Shown here: positions 12,401 through 24,214 of the stretch, piece after piece
How the letters are laid out: each line of letters begins with the position of its first letter
Numbering within the stretch: position 1 is the stretch's first letter
Origin: Gossypium raimondii
Taxonomy: Eukaryota; Streptophyta; Magnoliopsida; Malvales; Malvaceae
Direction: 5' to 3'
Assembly: GCF_025698545.1 (NCBI RefSeq)
Contig: NC_068567.1
Location: 3,906,001-3,970,000, forward strand
DNA: 64,000 bases
Program-made: the position numbers and the translations under genes
The notes under the pieces: generated by a model
What the model was told of the DNA's origin: nothing
The model's input: only the letters and a program-made list of their open reading frames with translations
Database searches by the model: none

Positions 12401-13670
12401 CAGTAACAGTAGAACCCTGCCAAACATATAACTTGGTAATGTTTCTCTGCCCTTTCATCACAACGAGAGAACCTTTGGAAAGCTTCAAAACCCCATTTTC
12501 AGTTGTATATCTATACCCTTTTGAATCAAGAGTACTCAACAAAATTAAATTTCTCTTCAATTTTGGAACATGTTGCACGTCACTAAGTGTTTTGACAACT
12601 CCGTCGAACATCTTAACTTTAATCATTCCAACACCTACAATTTTACACGAAGCATTATTTCCCATCAAAACAACACCTTCAGACACTGTTTCGTAAGTTG
12701 TAAACCAATCTCAATTGGGACTCACGTGGAAGGTGCAGCCCGAATCAAGAATCCACTCATCGCTCACTTTAGAATTGTTGACAGAAGCGACTAGAAGTTT
12801 ACCATCGCTGTAGTCTTCTATAACATCAGCTTCACCAAAATATTCTGGTTGTTTTCCCTTTTGATTCGCAACCTCCTTTTTAATCTTATTCTGTAGCTTA
12901 TAACACTTAGATTTAATGTGACTTTTCTTCTTGCAGAAGTTACAAGTTTTACCTATATTTGAAGACTTCGACCTACCCTTAAATTTATCGCGAGGAATTC
13001 GTTCTTATGTCCTTCCACGATTATCATCAGCATTCTATTCTTGTCTCCCACGAACAATGAGACTCTCTCCTTTAGAGTCGAATTTAACCATAAGATGCTT
13101 CATTTTATCATACGAGGTCAAATAATCATAAACCTTATCAATTGTGAGAGTCTCGCGGCTATATAAAATCGTGTCTCTAAAGGTTGAATAAGACGGAGGC
13201 AACGAACAAAATAGAATCAACCCTAGATCTTCCTTATCATCCTAAACCTCTATGGCCTCCAAGTTTGAAAAATTTTCTTTAAAGACTATTAAGTGTTCGT
13301 GCACAGACGCACCTTCCTCCAAACGATAAGTATAAAGACGCTGCTTCATATGCAACTTGCTGGTTAGAATTTTTGACATACATATTTGTTCCAGCCTCTT
13401 TCATAATGCAGCGGCGGTCTTCTCCTCCATCACATCCTGCAAAATTTCATTAGACAAATGCAGATGTAATTGTGTTAATGTCTTTCGATCCTTATACTTC
13501 TTTTCTTCATCTGTTAATGTCGAAGGCATCTTATCTATCCCTAGCAGGGCATTCTCTAGATCCATTTGTGCAAGAACTGCTTGCATCTTAATCTGCCACA
13601 ACACAAATCTGGCGTTCAACAACAGAATTTCATACTTCAAAGACGCTATTATCGTGATCGAGATGAACAA
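9448..13670 (-). pseudogene. Copia gag-pol remnant, broken by stops and frameshifts
   Basis: In element order (right to left). Gag at about 13670-13035 has LLLNARFVLWQIKMQ and LHLSNEILQDVM. A CCHC zinc knuckle lies at 12944-12903 (pattern C-x2-C-x4-H-x4-C). The protease motif WILDSGCTFH is near 12755-12726 and is followed closely by a stop. The pre-integrase and HxxH region at 12686-12273 includes IWHMRLGHMSENGM. The integrase C-terminal part at 11603-11199 includes KSFWAETVSTTCFFINR. Reverse transcriptase at 10650-10120 has LYGLKQSPRQWYKRF and the YVDDM active site near 10410-10397. The RT/RNase H connection is at 10116-9931 and RNase H at 9801-9448 ([22 protein letters not shown]). These match Tnt1-like plant copia polyproteins. 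No single frame spans the element, so it is a pseudogene. Confidence 0.92.
11778..12258. repeat. 241-bp tandem duplication inside the copia integrase region
   Basis: The stretch beginning agttttccaagactt at 11778 recurs at 12019 and runs to about 12258. The two copies have diverged by scattered substitutions and at least one 1-bp indel. The duplication repeats part of the integrase core and is not a multiple of three, so it also breaks the reading frame. Confidence 0.9.
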
Positions 13671-13677
13671 ACTAGAA

Positions 13678-13689
13678 GCTCTGATACCA
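13678..13689 (-). other. Primer binding site (initiator tRNA-Met type)
   Basis: On the minus strand TGGTATCAGAGC lies three bases inside the 5' LTR. This 12-mer is the standard plant copia PBS complementary to the 3' end of initiator methionine tRNA. Confidence 0.9.
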
Positions 13690-13692
13690 ATT

Positions 13693-14030
13693 TGTAAAAA
13701 TAGAATGTCGGTAATGACAACATATTGTAAAGAAAAGAGAAATAAAAATAAATAACGTACATATTTTTACATGAAAACCCTTTCGAGAAAAAAACCACGG
13801 GTAGGGGAAAAGAAAATTCACTATGTCAAATTCGAATTACTACAATAGGAGTTTCAACTACATATATTTATAGGTTAAAAAACCTAATTCTAATTAAAGT
13901 CAAATATATTATGCCAATAAATGTTAAATATATTATACTCATAAATACTAAATCTTCTAAAAAGAGGATATATTTTGTTTAATTTGACTTGCAAGCAGTC
14001 TCTTAGAATTTGGGTCACACAACTCTAACA
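13693..14030 (-). repeat. 5' LTR of the copia element
   Basis: 338 bp, homologous to 9067-9374. It carries an extra internal partial repeat of the ttaaatatattat phrase (about 13908-13935), which explains most of the length difference. Confidence 0.9.
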
Positions 14031-14344
14031 TGTTTTAAACATTGGCTTGAGAAGGTAATCTCATATTTTCAATAGTGACAATTTTCGAAATATAGGGTAG
14101 TCTCAATACTACTTATTCTTTAGGTAATACAATCAACACTCTTTATAAAAACCCCATTTGTTTGTTAAGATTTTACCTGTTATAGAAATATGGTTGTTAT
14201 ACATTCATAACATCATACTGTTATAGAGAGATAATTATTGTAAACCGATCATAAAATTCAAATCGTGAATTCCCATCGAATAAAAAAATGGGAATTATGT
14301 TCAAAAAAGGAAAAATGTGGGGATCAAATCAACAAAAATAAAAT

Positions 14345-14465
14345 ATAGGACCCGTAGTCCCTCCCTAACTCTTAAATAGGAGGATAAAATACTTCTACGC
14401 ACTCAAACCCACGTCCTTCTAGACTAGCAACAATGTCGATGCCACTTGAGCTAAGACTCAATCAA
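14345..14465 (-). mobile_element. tRNA-derived SINE, family A, copy 1
   Basis: On the minus strand an A-box-like CTTAGCTCAAGTGGC (14455-14441) is followed about 40 bp later by a B-box-like GGGTTTGAGTGC, then the family tail (TTATCCTCCTATTTAAGAG). The same arrangement occurs at 17873, 28117 and 40985. Confidence 0.75.
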
Positions 14466-14469
14466 CATT

Positions 14470-15339
14470 AGAGAACTTAATAGTTTTTTGAATCGATATC
14501 TTTAATTTCACTAATTAAAGATTATTTTCAGTTAATAAAATATGATTAATAGAACTTTTCATCTGAAAATTAAACATTTTATTGAAATAATATTTTAATT
14601 AAGATCGTTTTTATTTAAGAAATTATAGTTAATAGGCTTGCTTATATGAAATCACTATAATTTTACTCAAAATTTTAAACAATAAGTTATTATAGAGAAC
14701 TAATTTAATAAATAATGTACTTCATAACTATGAATGTTGCTGTTATAAGTGGAAATACTATCATGGAGGGTTAAAATAAAATTTAAAAATTGGTTCTACT
14801 AGAAACTTGACTATTATAACGAAACGTTATTTTAGCGGATGATTATTACAAAGAGGGTTGGTGTATTACATTTCATGAGAATCTTACATTTTAGACAAAT
14901 TTACCCTTTACTTTTATTATATTAATCAATTTAATTTTTATTTAAATAAAATATAAGTCTAATAAAATCATTATTCTTAATCTTGTTTATTATTGATTAT
15001 TACATTATTTTAAATTATTATTTTAAGTTTCATCAATTGTTATACTTGTGATTTATAAATTTATTTCAACACCATATATTTACTTATAAATACATAAATT
15101 GTAATAAAACAATAATCATCATAATTTATGATAAATTTTTGGAAATTGAGACTAATAAACATTACAAGAACTAAACTTGTTTAAAAATAAATAAATTTTA
15201 TTACGAGGAGAGCTTATGAAAATGTGTTTCCTAGATAATCTTACATTTCATCAATCAAATAATAAAATCATAAATTTCAATCAAATGAGCCAAATATGGT
15301 AATTAACATATCCAATAATGTGCTAAGTAATCGTACATA
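14470..15339. other. AT-rich intergenic sequence, nothing recognised
   Basis: No long open frame, RNA gene or bounded repeat can be supported here. Confidence 0.5.
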
Positions 15340-15348
15340 ATAATTCTA

Positions 15349-16155
15349 GGGTAAACTACACCCATGGTCATTTTTGTTTACCTTAGGTTACATTTCAGTC
15401 ACTTATGTTTGAATGTTACGTTTTAGTCACTTACGGTATTGTGTTGTAACATTTTAGTCACTGAGCCGTTAATTGTCGTTAATGGTGTAATGGTAAGCTG
15501 CGTGGCACGTTAAATTATCATTTCAAACAAAAACTTTAGGTTAAATTATACAATTGGTCCCCATAATTTTTCATTTTGAGCAATTTAATTCTTTTATGTT
15601 CTTTTAACTTTCATTCTTTATTTTCTTTATTTTCCATTCTCTTCTGCTTCTCCCTCTGTTTTCCTACCTTCTTTATTTCTTTTAACATACTAGGAAGTCG
15701 AATTGGTAGTGAAGAAAGAAGCATGGTATGAGTTTATGGGTTTTGGTTATAGGGTTTTGGTTATAGGCAAATGATGATAGTCGACTTCCTACTTCTTTTT
15801 TCACTGCCAATTCGACTTCCTAATATGTTAAAAGAAATGGGAAAGATATGAAAACAGAGGGAGAAACAAAAGAGAATGGAAAAAGAGGAAAGTTTAAAGA
15901 ACATAAAATAAAAAATTAAATTACTTAAAAGCGAAAAAATACGGGATCAATTGTATAATTTAACCTAAAATTTTGTTTGAAATGATGATTTAACTTGCCA
16001 CGTCACCACTGTTACACCATTAACGATTTATTAATGGCTCAATGACTAAAATGTTACAACATGATAACGTAAATGACTAAAACGTAACATTTCAAACATA
16101 AGTGACTAAAACGTAACCTAAGGTAAACAAAAGTGACCATGGGTGTAGTTTACCC
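15349..16155. mobile_element. Mutator-like fold-back element with ~360-bp arms
   Basis: Begins gggtaaactacacccatggt and ends accatgggtgtagtttaccc. The two arms are near-complete inverse copies almost to the centre; the left arm's aggaagtcgaattgg pairs with ccaattcgacttcct on the right. Only about 70-100 bp of loop remain. The flanks are perfect 9-bp direct repeats, ataattcta (15340-15348 and 16156-16164), the Mutator target duplication length. There is no coding capacity. Transcription would give a very long hairpin. Confidence 0.9.
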
Positions 16156-16239
16156 ATAATTCTATTATCAAAGGCAATCTTACATTTATTGAACCAAATG
16201 CATTTTTGAATCCATCTTTTATGAGTTTAGGTATAAATT

Positions 16240-17158
16240 TAGACTTGTTCATGGTCGAGCTACACACCCAAACCCGAATGCTTGTTTGAAATTTGGGAGG
16301 ACTTGAACAATAATATTAGACCTAAAAAATGGGTTTAGGCAAAAAAATTAAGCTCGTTTAAAATATAGGTCGTGTTACGACTTGAACATTCAAGGGCCGA
16401 GCTTGGCTTGACCCAACCCATTTTTTTAGTTTATAATGTTATATATTATGTAAGGGGAAAGATCCACTTACACTGGTGTAAAACTAAAGTCAGTCTTACA
16501 CTCTTTCGTATATTCCAACCGTCAAATTTCATATTCCATTTATATGGATCATGCCCGCTAATTTTAACATAAAATAAAAAATTGTAACTATTTGTTTTAT
16601 ATAAAAAAATTCAACTATTCAATTAATATTAATATATACAATATTTTAGATTGATATGAAAGACATTGGATCGACTTGAAAATTTACAATAACGACAAGT
16701 ACAATTATATTGATAAATTTAACGGTTGGATCATTAAAAGATTAATCGTGCAAAAAGATACGGAAGGGTATAAAACTACTTTAGGTTTACATCAATCTAA
16801 ATCCATCCTATTTTGGAATAATATATAACACATAAAAATTAAATCTATAATAGTATTATAGATTACTATAAATGTAAACATTAAAAAGTGTTAAGATGAA
16901 TATAAATAAAATTTAATAAATAAAAATATATAAAATTATTAAATCTTAAGTTAAAAATAATATAAATATATCTTTATTTATAAAAACAATATGGGTGAGT
17001 CTAAAATAGGATTGGGTTAGCTATTTATAAATATGAGCAGGTTAAGGCAAAATTTTAAGCCCATATTTTAGGCCAGATCAAATTTAGACAAATATAAAAT
17101 GTATTAATATTATACCTAGAACCGACTTGAACCCAACCTGACCCGACCATAAACACAT
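16240..17158. mobile_element. hAT-type GGCCCGG MITE, copy 3 (old, interrupted)
   Basis: The left end TAGACTTGTTCATGGTCG and the right end CGACCATAAACACATTTA are recognisable but diverged family termini. The interior keeps decayed gcccatattttaggcc phrases. It is enlarged to 919 bp by an insertion at about 16458-16800. The 8-bp flanks no longer match convincingly. Confidence 0.55.
16458..16800. mobile_element. Small inverted-repeat element nested in the hAT MITE
   Basis: The left arm (gtgtaaaactaaagt, then ttcgtat, then ccaaccgtcaaattt) has its inverse on the right (aaatttaacggttgg, atacggaa, actttaggtttac). The arms are imperfect; borders are approximate and no target duplication was defined. 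Confidence 0.5.
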
Positions 17159-17270
17159 TTAAGTATAATATATCTTATATCCAATATCAACAAGCATGCT
17201 CGCTTTAAATTTTGAATTTGTTTTGAAATTAACCCTTCTAAAACTATCTGTATAAGCCGGTTGAGTCTTA

Positions 17271-17872
17271 AGGCTAGTTTAGTATTGTTTTTGAAAAGTT
17301 TTGTGGAAAAATATTTTTAGAAGTACTTTTGAAAATTTTGGTTTAAGAGTTGACTCTTTAGTAACAAATATGCATTTAAATAATGTCTAAATTAGTTAAT
17401 ATTATTATATTTTAGTAAGAATATAAAAAATAATTTATTATAATTTTTGTTAATATTTTAATATATGAAATATAAATTTTAAATATTTTAAGCAATAAAT
17501 ATTAATTATTTATAAAATCTAATTAGAATATATAAACTATATGTTAAATATTTAAATATAACCATTAAATATTTGTAATTAAATATTAACACATTTGTAT
17601 TATTTAAAAAAATTTATTTTTAATTAATGATTTTAATACATTCGTAATTAAGAAGAAGGAAAAATACCATGTGGTTGGAGGGGCGAAAAAGTAATTAAAG
17701 ACAAAGTACTTTTGGGAGAATAAAAGCTAAAAATTTTAGCTTCTGATTCTTCTCAAAAATGCTTTTAAAAACTCAAAAATTTTAATCAAAAGTAGTTTGT
17801 TTAGCATTCTTTTTGCTTCAAAAGCACTTTTAATCCCCAAAATACTTTTAAAAAGCAATGCTAAACACACCT
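17271..17872. mobile_element. Tourist-like (PIF/Harbinger) MITE
   Basis: The left end aggctagtttagtattg is the approximate inverse of the right end caatgctaaacacacct, and further inside gaaaag/cttttt phrases also pair. The flanking trinucleotide is tta on both sides, the Harbinger target. The 602-bp element ends exactly where a family-A SINE begins. Confidence 0.65.
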
Positions 17873-18005
17873 TTAGCTCAGTTGGCATTGACATTATTGC
17901 CATTGCAATAATATATTGGGTTCAAGTGCGCTGAAACGCATTATTCTTTTATTTAAGAGTTGGGGAAAGACTATCAATAATTATAGGTATTGTATCAAAA
18001 AATAA
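17873..18005 (+). mobile_element. tRNA-derived SINE, family A, copy 2
   Basis: A box tagctcagttggca at the start, B box gggttcaagtgc near 17918, then cgcattattctttta and the family tail. The head abuts the MITE at 17271-17872, so the MITE appears to have landed at the TTA of the SINE's first A-box bases. Confidence 0.75.
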
Positions 18006-18469
18006 AGACTAATAATCATAATGTTAAACTCATATGAAATGAATTAAATAAAAAATAACATCCGTTTAATTAAATATTTATCAATATTGGTTGAGTAATA
18101 TAATGGAACATGCACAAGCAGAAAGTGTTTAAGGTAAAACCTAATGATAAAAATTATAAAAATATACAAAAAAATTAAAATTAAAGAATACATAAAAATG
18201 AAATACACGTAAATTGTTATGTTGTTAAAAATAATAATTCGACTAAAAATAAATTGATGGCTAAATTAGACTCTTTTAAAAATTAAAATCAAATTTACCT
18301 AAAAAATAAATTAATAAAAATATAAATATTGAGGACTAAATTTGACATTACATTTTATAATTCAATCAATTCTTTCAATTCACAAAAAATAAAAGTAAAA
18401 AAATAAACTATAATTAAATTAGGAAAGATAAGGAAGGGTAAAAAAGGCAAGACAAAGAAAGTCAAATTG

Positions 18470-19438
18470 AAAGTCAACGCGCGTTGTGAGTGGGGAGATA
18501 GTGAAAGTTGCTCACTTCTTTTAATAATAATAATAATGACACAGTTTTCAGCTTCTTCTCTCCACTAATCGACCAATAATTTCCCTTTCTCTCAATTTTC
18601 TTTTTCCCATTTAGGGTTCCAATTTATGAACAAAATCAACTGATCCAAAGCCAAACAACGAGCAGCAGCACAAGGTACAAAATTTTCCTTTTTTTTCTTT
18701 ACAGTTTTAATTTTATAGCTCAACTTATTTCTTCGATCATCGTTGAATTTTCTGTTGAATTTTTTAGTTTTTTGATGTTTTCTTAAATATAGATTTGTCA
18801 AAGCAATTTCATTTGATTTTGATTTTGATTTTATTCATAATTTATACGTTTCTCTGGTTGAACTGCTTTTATTTATGTAGTTATGTATAACTTCTATGCT
18901 TGTTTTGGTTTGGTTTTGATGTTTTGGTTCTTGAATGATTTGAATTAATTTCAATGTTATTTTAGAATATTTAGACTGTTTGCCTGATTTGTCCCAAGTG
19001 TTTAATTCCGGTATCATGATGCTTTAGGCTTAGGACTTGCAACTAAATATGTTTCAGCCTTCTATTTGTACTAGCTAGACTCGAAGAATAAGCTTGTGAA
19101 ACATAACTAAACCCAGATCAGCAACTTGACAAATGGTGATGTAGGATTTCTTACTATTGAGTTTTTACCTGTTAAATACCGGAAATCTCTTGATTGTCTG
19201 CTATTTTTACCATTTTCTTTCACCATTGAGTATGAATTAGTTAAAAGACATTTTGGTAATTTGATTTCCATCAAAGATCAAAAGTGACTCATATTTGAGT
19301 TCTCTAGGTTATGGAAATCCATTTTTATACACTTTATTTTCTTTTAGGATTGTAGTTTGTGGTTATATTGTTGTTAAAGCAATCCTCTGCCATCATTGTT
19401 TTTCCAAATAGTTTTGGTTTTCTCTACAGTTTGTGGTT
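18470..19438 (+). other. NF-YC leader region with a 5'-UTR intron
   Basis: An upstream leader exon probably ends at 18674 (cacaag|gtacaa). A ~755-bp intron then runs to the acceptor at 19429 (ctctacag|tttg), leaving a 9-nt leader before the ATG. The signals fit plant splice consensus, and leader introns are common in NF-YC genes. The transcription start is not visible with confidence. Confidence 0.6.
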
Positions 19439-20215
19439 ATGGATCAGCAAGGCCATGGGCAGACTTCGGCCATGGGCATAGTTGGTAGTGCAGCGGCAGT
19501 TCCTTATGGTATAACCGGCTATCAAGCGAATCAAATGATGGGAACCTCAACTCCTGGATCAGTCGGTTCAGTCCGACCCCCTACTCAGCCTGCGGGCCCC
19601 TCTGCTTCATCGGCCCAGCTGGCACAACAGCAACTAGCTTATCAGCATATCCACCAACAACAACAGCAGCAATTGCAACAACAACTCCAGCGCTTTTGGG
19701 CGAATCAGTATCAAGAAATTGAGCAGGCTACGGATTTTAAAAACCATAGCTTACCGTTGGCCAGGATTAAGAAGATCATGAAGGCAGATGAGGATGTTAG
19801 GATGATATCAGCTGAAGCTCCGGTCGTGTTTGCTAGGGCCTGTGAAATGTTCATTCTCGAGTTGACACTGAGGTCGTGGAATCACACCGAGGAAAACAAG
19901 AGGAGGACCCTTCAGAAGAATGACATCGGAGCAGCAATTACAAGGACCGATATATTCGATTTTCTGGTTGATATCGTCCCGAGAGAGGATATAAAAGATG
20001 AGGTTCTCGCATCTGTTCCGAGAGTTGAAGGATCGGCTGATGGTCTTCCTTACTATTACATGCCGCCTCAACTTGCTCCCCAGGCTGGTGCTCCGGGTAT
20101 GACTGTAGGTAAGCCGGTGATGGATCCCACCTTTTATGGCCAAAAGTCTGGCCCTTATGCCGGTCAGCCGGTATGGCCGCCACAGCAGCAGCAGCAACCG
20201 CCTCCGGATTCATAA
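19439..20215 (+). CDS. NF-YC9: NF-YC (NF-YC3/NF-YC9-like) histone-fold subunit
   Basis: A single coding exon of 258 aa starting [13 protein letters not shown]. Nuclear factor Y subunit C pairs with NF-YB through a histone H2A-like fold, and the dimer recruits NF-YA to CCAAT boxes. In plants the NF-YC3/4/9 group acts in flowering, light and ABA signalling. The conserved core spans roughly residues 80-175: [57 protein letters not shown] and [15 protein letters not shown]. The N-terminus has glutamine runs ([15 protein letters not shown]) and the C-terminus is proline/glutamine-rich, as in the family. I chose the ATG at 19439 because it gives the family start; the two codons upstream begin with GTG. 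Assignment to the NF-YC3/9 clade is firm; which orthologue it is remains inference. Confidence 0.95.
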   Translation: MDQQGHGQTSAMGIVGSAAAVPYGITGYQANQMMGTSTPGSVGSVRPPTQPAGPSASSAQLAQQQLAYQHIHQQQQQQLQQQLQRFWANQYQEIEQATDFKNHSLPLARIKKIMKADEDVRMISAEAPVVFARACEMFILELTLRSWNHTEENKRRTLQKNDIGAAITRTDIFDFLVDIVPREDIKDEVLASVPRVEGSADGLPYYYMPPQLAPQAGAPGMTVGKPVMDPTFYGQKSGPYAGQPVWPPQQQQQPPPDS

Positions 20216-20966
20216 ATGTGATCTTAATGTCTACTTAAGAGCTTAAAGGACAGTGCAAGTGAATTAATCATCATATCCGTAGTATATTAATATGTGATTG
20301 AATTCTACAACATATCAGTGCATTGCTATATTGCATTACAATTTAGTTTTATATATATAGTGTAACAGTTCAAAGATACTTGCTTTTGTAAATTCGAAGT
20401 GACATGTTTTTCATGTATTTGGAAAATCATATCTATAACTATGAATGTTAAATCGGACCAACATAGGTGAATTCAGTAATCTTTATTATTGATGTTTTTG
20501 ACATGCCTGTACAACCGTCACAACTCGCTGACCAACCTAATACTATCATTTCCCTGGGTAGTTGCACTGTGTTGGCATAGTGATCACAAACTGGTATTGT
20601 CTTCTTCAAGTAACCCACCTGCCCTGCCAGACCGAATGGAGGGATCTTGAGAGACTTGCAGGTACTCAAAAGAAGACAATATTGGCTTGTGACGTGACGC
20701 TAGAAAGTGAAAGTACCCGAATGGTCAACGGCTTAACCAAGATACTTTAATCACCTCAAGATAAAATAGTAGAGATCTTCATTGCTCTCCACCCTATAAT
20801 AGAATCCTCTCACCTTTTACATTATGTTCATAAACATTCCATGCAAACACTGAAATATTATTATATTCCATTACATGAAAGAAAAGTTTTTAGCACACTA
20901 GACTTTTGTCATCGAAACAGCCTTCCGAGTGTATGCGGGGACAGACATCTGTGTTGGTGTCTATTA
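20216..20966. other. Convergent 3' ends of NF-YC (+) and NAXD (-)
   Basis: The NF-YC 3' UTR probably occupies about 20216-20450. 20450-20760 is of moderate GC content with no open frame I recognise. The sequence just left of 20967 is the NAXD 3' UTR. No terminator signal can be assigned exactly. Confidence 0.4.
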
Positions 20967-23900
20967 TCAAGATGCTGGAGAAATCGCTTCCAAACTGCAT
21001 TGTTCGGAAGTAACTGGTAAGATTGAAATTTTATTTCACTTTAAACTGATACTCATGATAGGTGAGTGTACCTTTGCCCCAAGTGTTCGATGATATCGGT
21101 GGTAAGAGTTGACCTTTTTTTATGCTCAAAAGCAAGAGCTGCAGCCTTCCTCAATAAAGCCGATCCAGCAATGCAACCCAACACGGTTGGATTTGTTCGA
21201 CTGTAGTGACACCATGTTTTAAGAAAACAATCGACGATCATGTAGTAGAAAAGATAAGAGCAATGACAGTGAGTTAGCTGGAGCCAGAACTACCTGATAG
21301 TTGATTCCCTTTCGGCGGCCGAATTGCATTGACGAGCCCAAGATAAAAATACCGCAACACTGGTAGAAAAGCTAACATGATCAAATGGAATGTACAATGC
21401 ACAAACTGAAAGGAAATCGTAATGAACCAATTACCTTCCAGAAAGAATATCACCTTGGCCACCACAGCGCCGTGGAGATCCATAAATGCTTACTGATTGG
21501 ACTATATAAAACAAAAGGTGTAGCATTAAAAATAGTTCCACACGTTCCAAACAAAAAACATATATAGGGTGCTTCAGAAATCCGTTCCTGACTCATGTTG
21601 TAATAAAGAGCATAGTTTTTAGAGAATAATACATTTATGAGTCAGGGTTCCATACCTTTTTCACCATCACTAATGAGGTCAGACTTTCCTTTCCTTAAGA
21701 TCGTTACATTACCGATCCTAACCAATAGGGGCACTTCAAATTAGAAAAATTTTGGGATATTGCAATAAAATTTATTGCATGAGTACATAGTATAGCAAAT
21801 GCAACACTACAAATGAAAATACAAAGAAGGTGGTCTCGATATTCTAAGTCCATCATTCGAAAGTGAAAGAATTCTAAAGGGATATACAACGCTGCTTGTA
21901 TAAATAGCTCTTACTTACATTGACTATACCTAAGAAAAATGCAGAGACGTTCTTTATTGTCACTATATGTTACGGACGTAATCAGTTTTCTTTCCTAACC
22001 AATGCGTTGGATAAAAACAATATGCAGAGTGAATCTCAACAGTCCGACAGCTATAAGATAAATCCATAAGCATGCAGTTTTGTTTGAACAATGTCCATAT
22101 ACTGACAGACGATAAAATAATAACTGGAAATCTCCGAGGCTTTCACCAGAAAGGAAAAAAAAAGGTTTAGATCCTATATATTCATGACGAAGAAAATATC
22201 TTGACAATAATAAATTATCGTTGCTTTAAATGCATATACGGGGGGAAATGTGAAAAAAGAGAACTTGCAAAAGGAATATACTGTTTCGAAAGAGAGAGCA
22301 GTTCCCCATGAGTGTTTTGATCGTTTACATCGCAACCTAGAACTTTCTGAACCAGGCGCTTGTATTCATTCACATTCGGAGTCAAGACAGCTAAGCGATA
22401 GCCACTAACAAGCTCGATACTGTTTGTCACAAGGAAGAGTCCGTCCTAGGAAATAACAGTCATTAAAAGGAAATCAAGATAGAAACTGGTATGTAGAATG
22501 AAATTTCACCAGACAATGCCGCATACTCGTATTTACTGATTACATACCCCATCTACAACTATTGGAACATTTGATTGCCTTGCACGTGTCATGATTTTGC
22601 TCACACATTCCTGAAAAGATTACGCAAAATGAAAGTGATTATGAAAGAGCTATTACTAGGAATCCATGCAGTCACCAAGAACAATTGCAGAATATTTGCA
22701 TCGAAAATATCTAGCTTGTCAAGGAACAAGTCACTTGCGCTTAGCTCTAATCATATATTCCGAGAAAAAGGTTTATTCATTTCACATTTGGGGGGGGGGG
22801 GGGTAGAAACCATTTTTCCTCGAGATTAAAATAAGAATTTTGCATTCTGCAGAGGCTTTGCTTGGGTTTAAAGCATATGCATTCACAATTCTCGGTCAAT
22901 GAACCAAGCATGGCATTACTAAGTCAGCTACGACCAAAGCCAAACAGTATTATGACCCTTCAGAGCATGATTAAAGCAAAATTGTCATATACATTCCGGT
23001 TAATGGTCAGCTAAACAAAAGAACAAACATGTTCACAATCAATGGACGAATGTAACTCCGCAAAAAGATGCATTTTAACAGCATTTGGACCATTAAGTAT
23101 TGCCATATATCGCATGTTTTTATCCATGAAAGCTAAAAGCTAATTTCTCATAAGTACAAGCTGGAAAAATGACCACAATACTACTCGAACATTCCCCAAA
23201 TAGAATTAAGGAAAAACCGAAAAGCTTCCATGTAACATGCACATTCCTCGTACACAACTGCAAATTAGATTGAAAAGGTACTCAAAGTATTTAGAAATAA
23301 AAAATGCATATGCATGTATCTTAAGTGAGAAAAGCACACCAGAAGAAATGGGTCCCTTCCAAGCCCCGGACCAACAACCAGACAATCAAATCTTTCCATC
23401 CATTTATCAAACTCGGAAAGAATCTTCTTTGAGATATCTCTTTTGCCCTCATCATTAACACCACTTTCACATTGAAACAGCACAACAGTCAGAAATTAAA
23501 CCAATTTTTATCGAAAGATTAATTTGCAAATGGAGACAGAGATCACCTAATATTATATGACTCTTCTAAAATAGGGTGCACTATCAACTCAGGACTGTAA
23601 CTTTTTATAACTGTGGCAGCCCCTTCTGTACAGAAAACATGCGACAAATCCGCGCCCTGCAAGGGGAAGAAAAAGATATTCACATTCGATTAAACCGAAG
23701 GGTCATTTATAGATACAATGCTAGAATGGAAACCAGTATATATATTCACTAACAATCTTCAAAGCTGAAATAGCAGCAAAGTAAGGTGCACCGGTATATT
23801 CACGACACCCTCCGATAACAGCTATCTTCCCTGTAAAAGAAATGGGATTCCCATATCAAATCCAATTCAATTAAACACATTCTTAAAACCTCAAGTAACT

Positions 23901-24214
23901 TCAACCAGCTTGGCCTTAAACCCTAAACCCTAAAACAAATACACAAAAAAAGAGAGGCGACCTATTATTCGAAAGGGCTTACCAGCTTGGCCTTTATGTC
24001 TAGTAGGGTCAAGTGATGGGGTAATTGCTCTCAAAACAGACTCAGCATTAGCCTCTAAAGAGGCTCCTCCACTCAAGCATTTCACAGCTTCCATTCTTAT
24101 TTTGTCACTGACACTGTACCCCTTTAGAGATCTTATAAGAAACTTTTGCCTCCTTAAAACAGCTGATGAAGCTAAAGATGAAAACCCAGAATTCATTCCA
24201 TGCTTAACAAACAT
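20967..24214 (-). CDS. NAXD: ATP-dependent (S)-NAD(P)H-hydrate dehydratase (NAXD/CARKD)
   Basis: Eleven coding exons: 24214-23983, 23830-23754, 23656-23547, 23463-23340, 22610-22548, 22445-22282, 21717-21656, 21492-21435, 21359-21294, 21200-21072 and 20994-20967 (370 aa, all phases consistent). The enzyme repairs hydrated NAD(P)H using ATP. It is a ribokinase-like fold protein, with plastid, mitochondrial and cytosolic forms in plants. Signature segments are [88 protein letters not shown] and [16 protein letters not shown], whose GxGD carries the family catalytic aspartate. The first ~55 residues are Ser/Arg/Leu-rich and could be an organelle presequence. The start at 24214 gives [15 protein letters not shown] leader intron (about 24388 to 24233) is plausible. 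The gene is convergent with NF-YC. Confidence 0.95.
22790..22803. repeat. G14 homopolymer in a NAXD intron
   Basis: An uninterrupted run of 14 guanines on the plus strand (C14 in the NAXD sense strand), between the exons at 22610 and 23340. Confidence 0.9.

Larger units (their letters stand above)
9067..14030 (-). mobile_element. Degenerate Ty1-copia LTR retrotransposon
   Basis: Complete outline of a copia element in minus orientation. It has two related LTRs (9067-9374 and 13693-14030) with TG..CA ends, a primer binding site next to the right LTR, a purine tract next to the left LTR, and gag, protease, integrase, reverse transcriptase and RNase H remnants in copia order. Flanks ggttt and tgttt are a probable decayed 5-bp target duplication. 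Many stops and frame breaks show it is not autonomous. The two LTRs differ by numerous substitutions and an indel, so the insertion is old. Confidence 0.95.

Noticed and set aside
20448-20669. 73-codon minus-strand open frame downstream of NF-YC
   Set aside because: Looks fairly protein-like but I recognise no family, it lacks an ATG start in good context, and no splice partners are seen. It may be part of an untranslated region.
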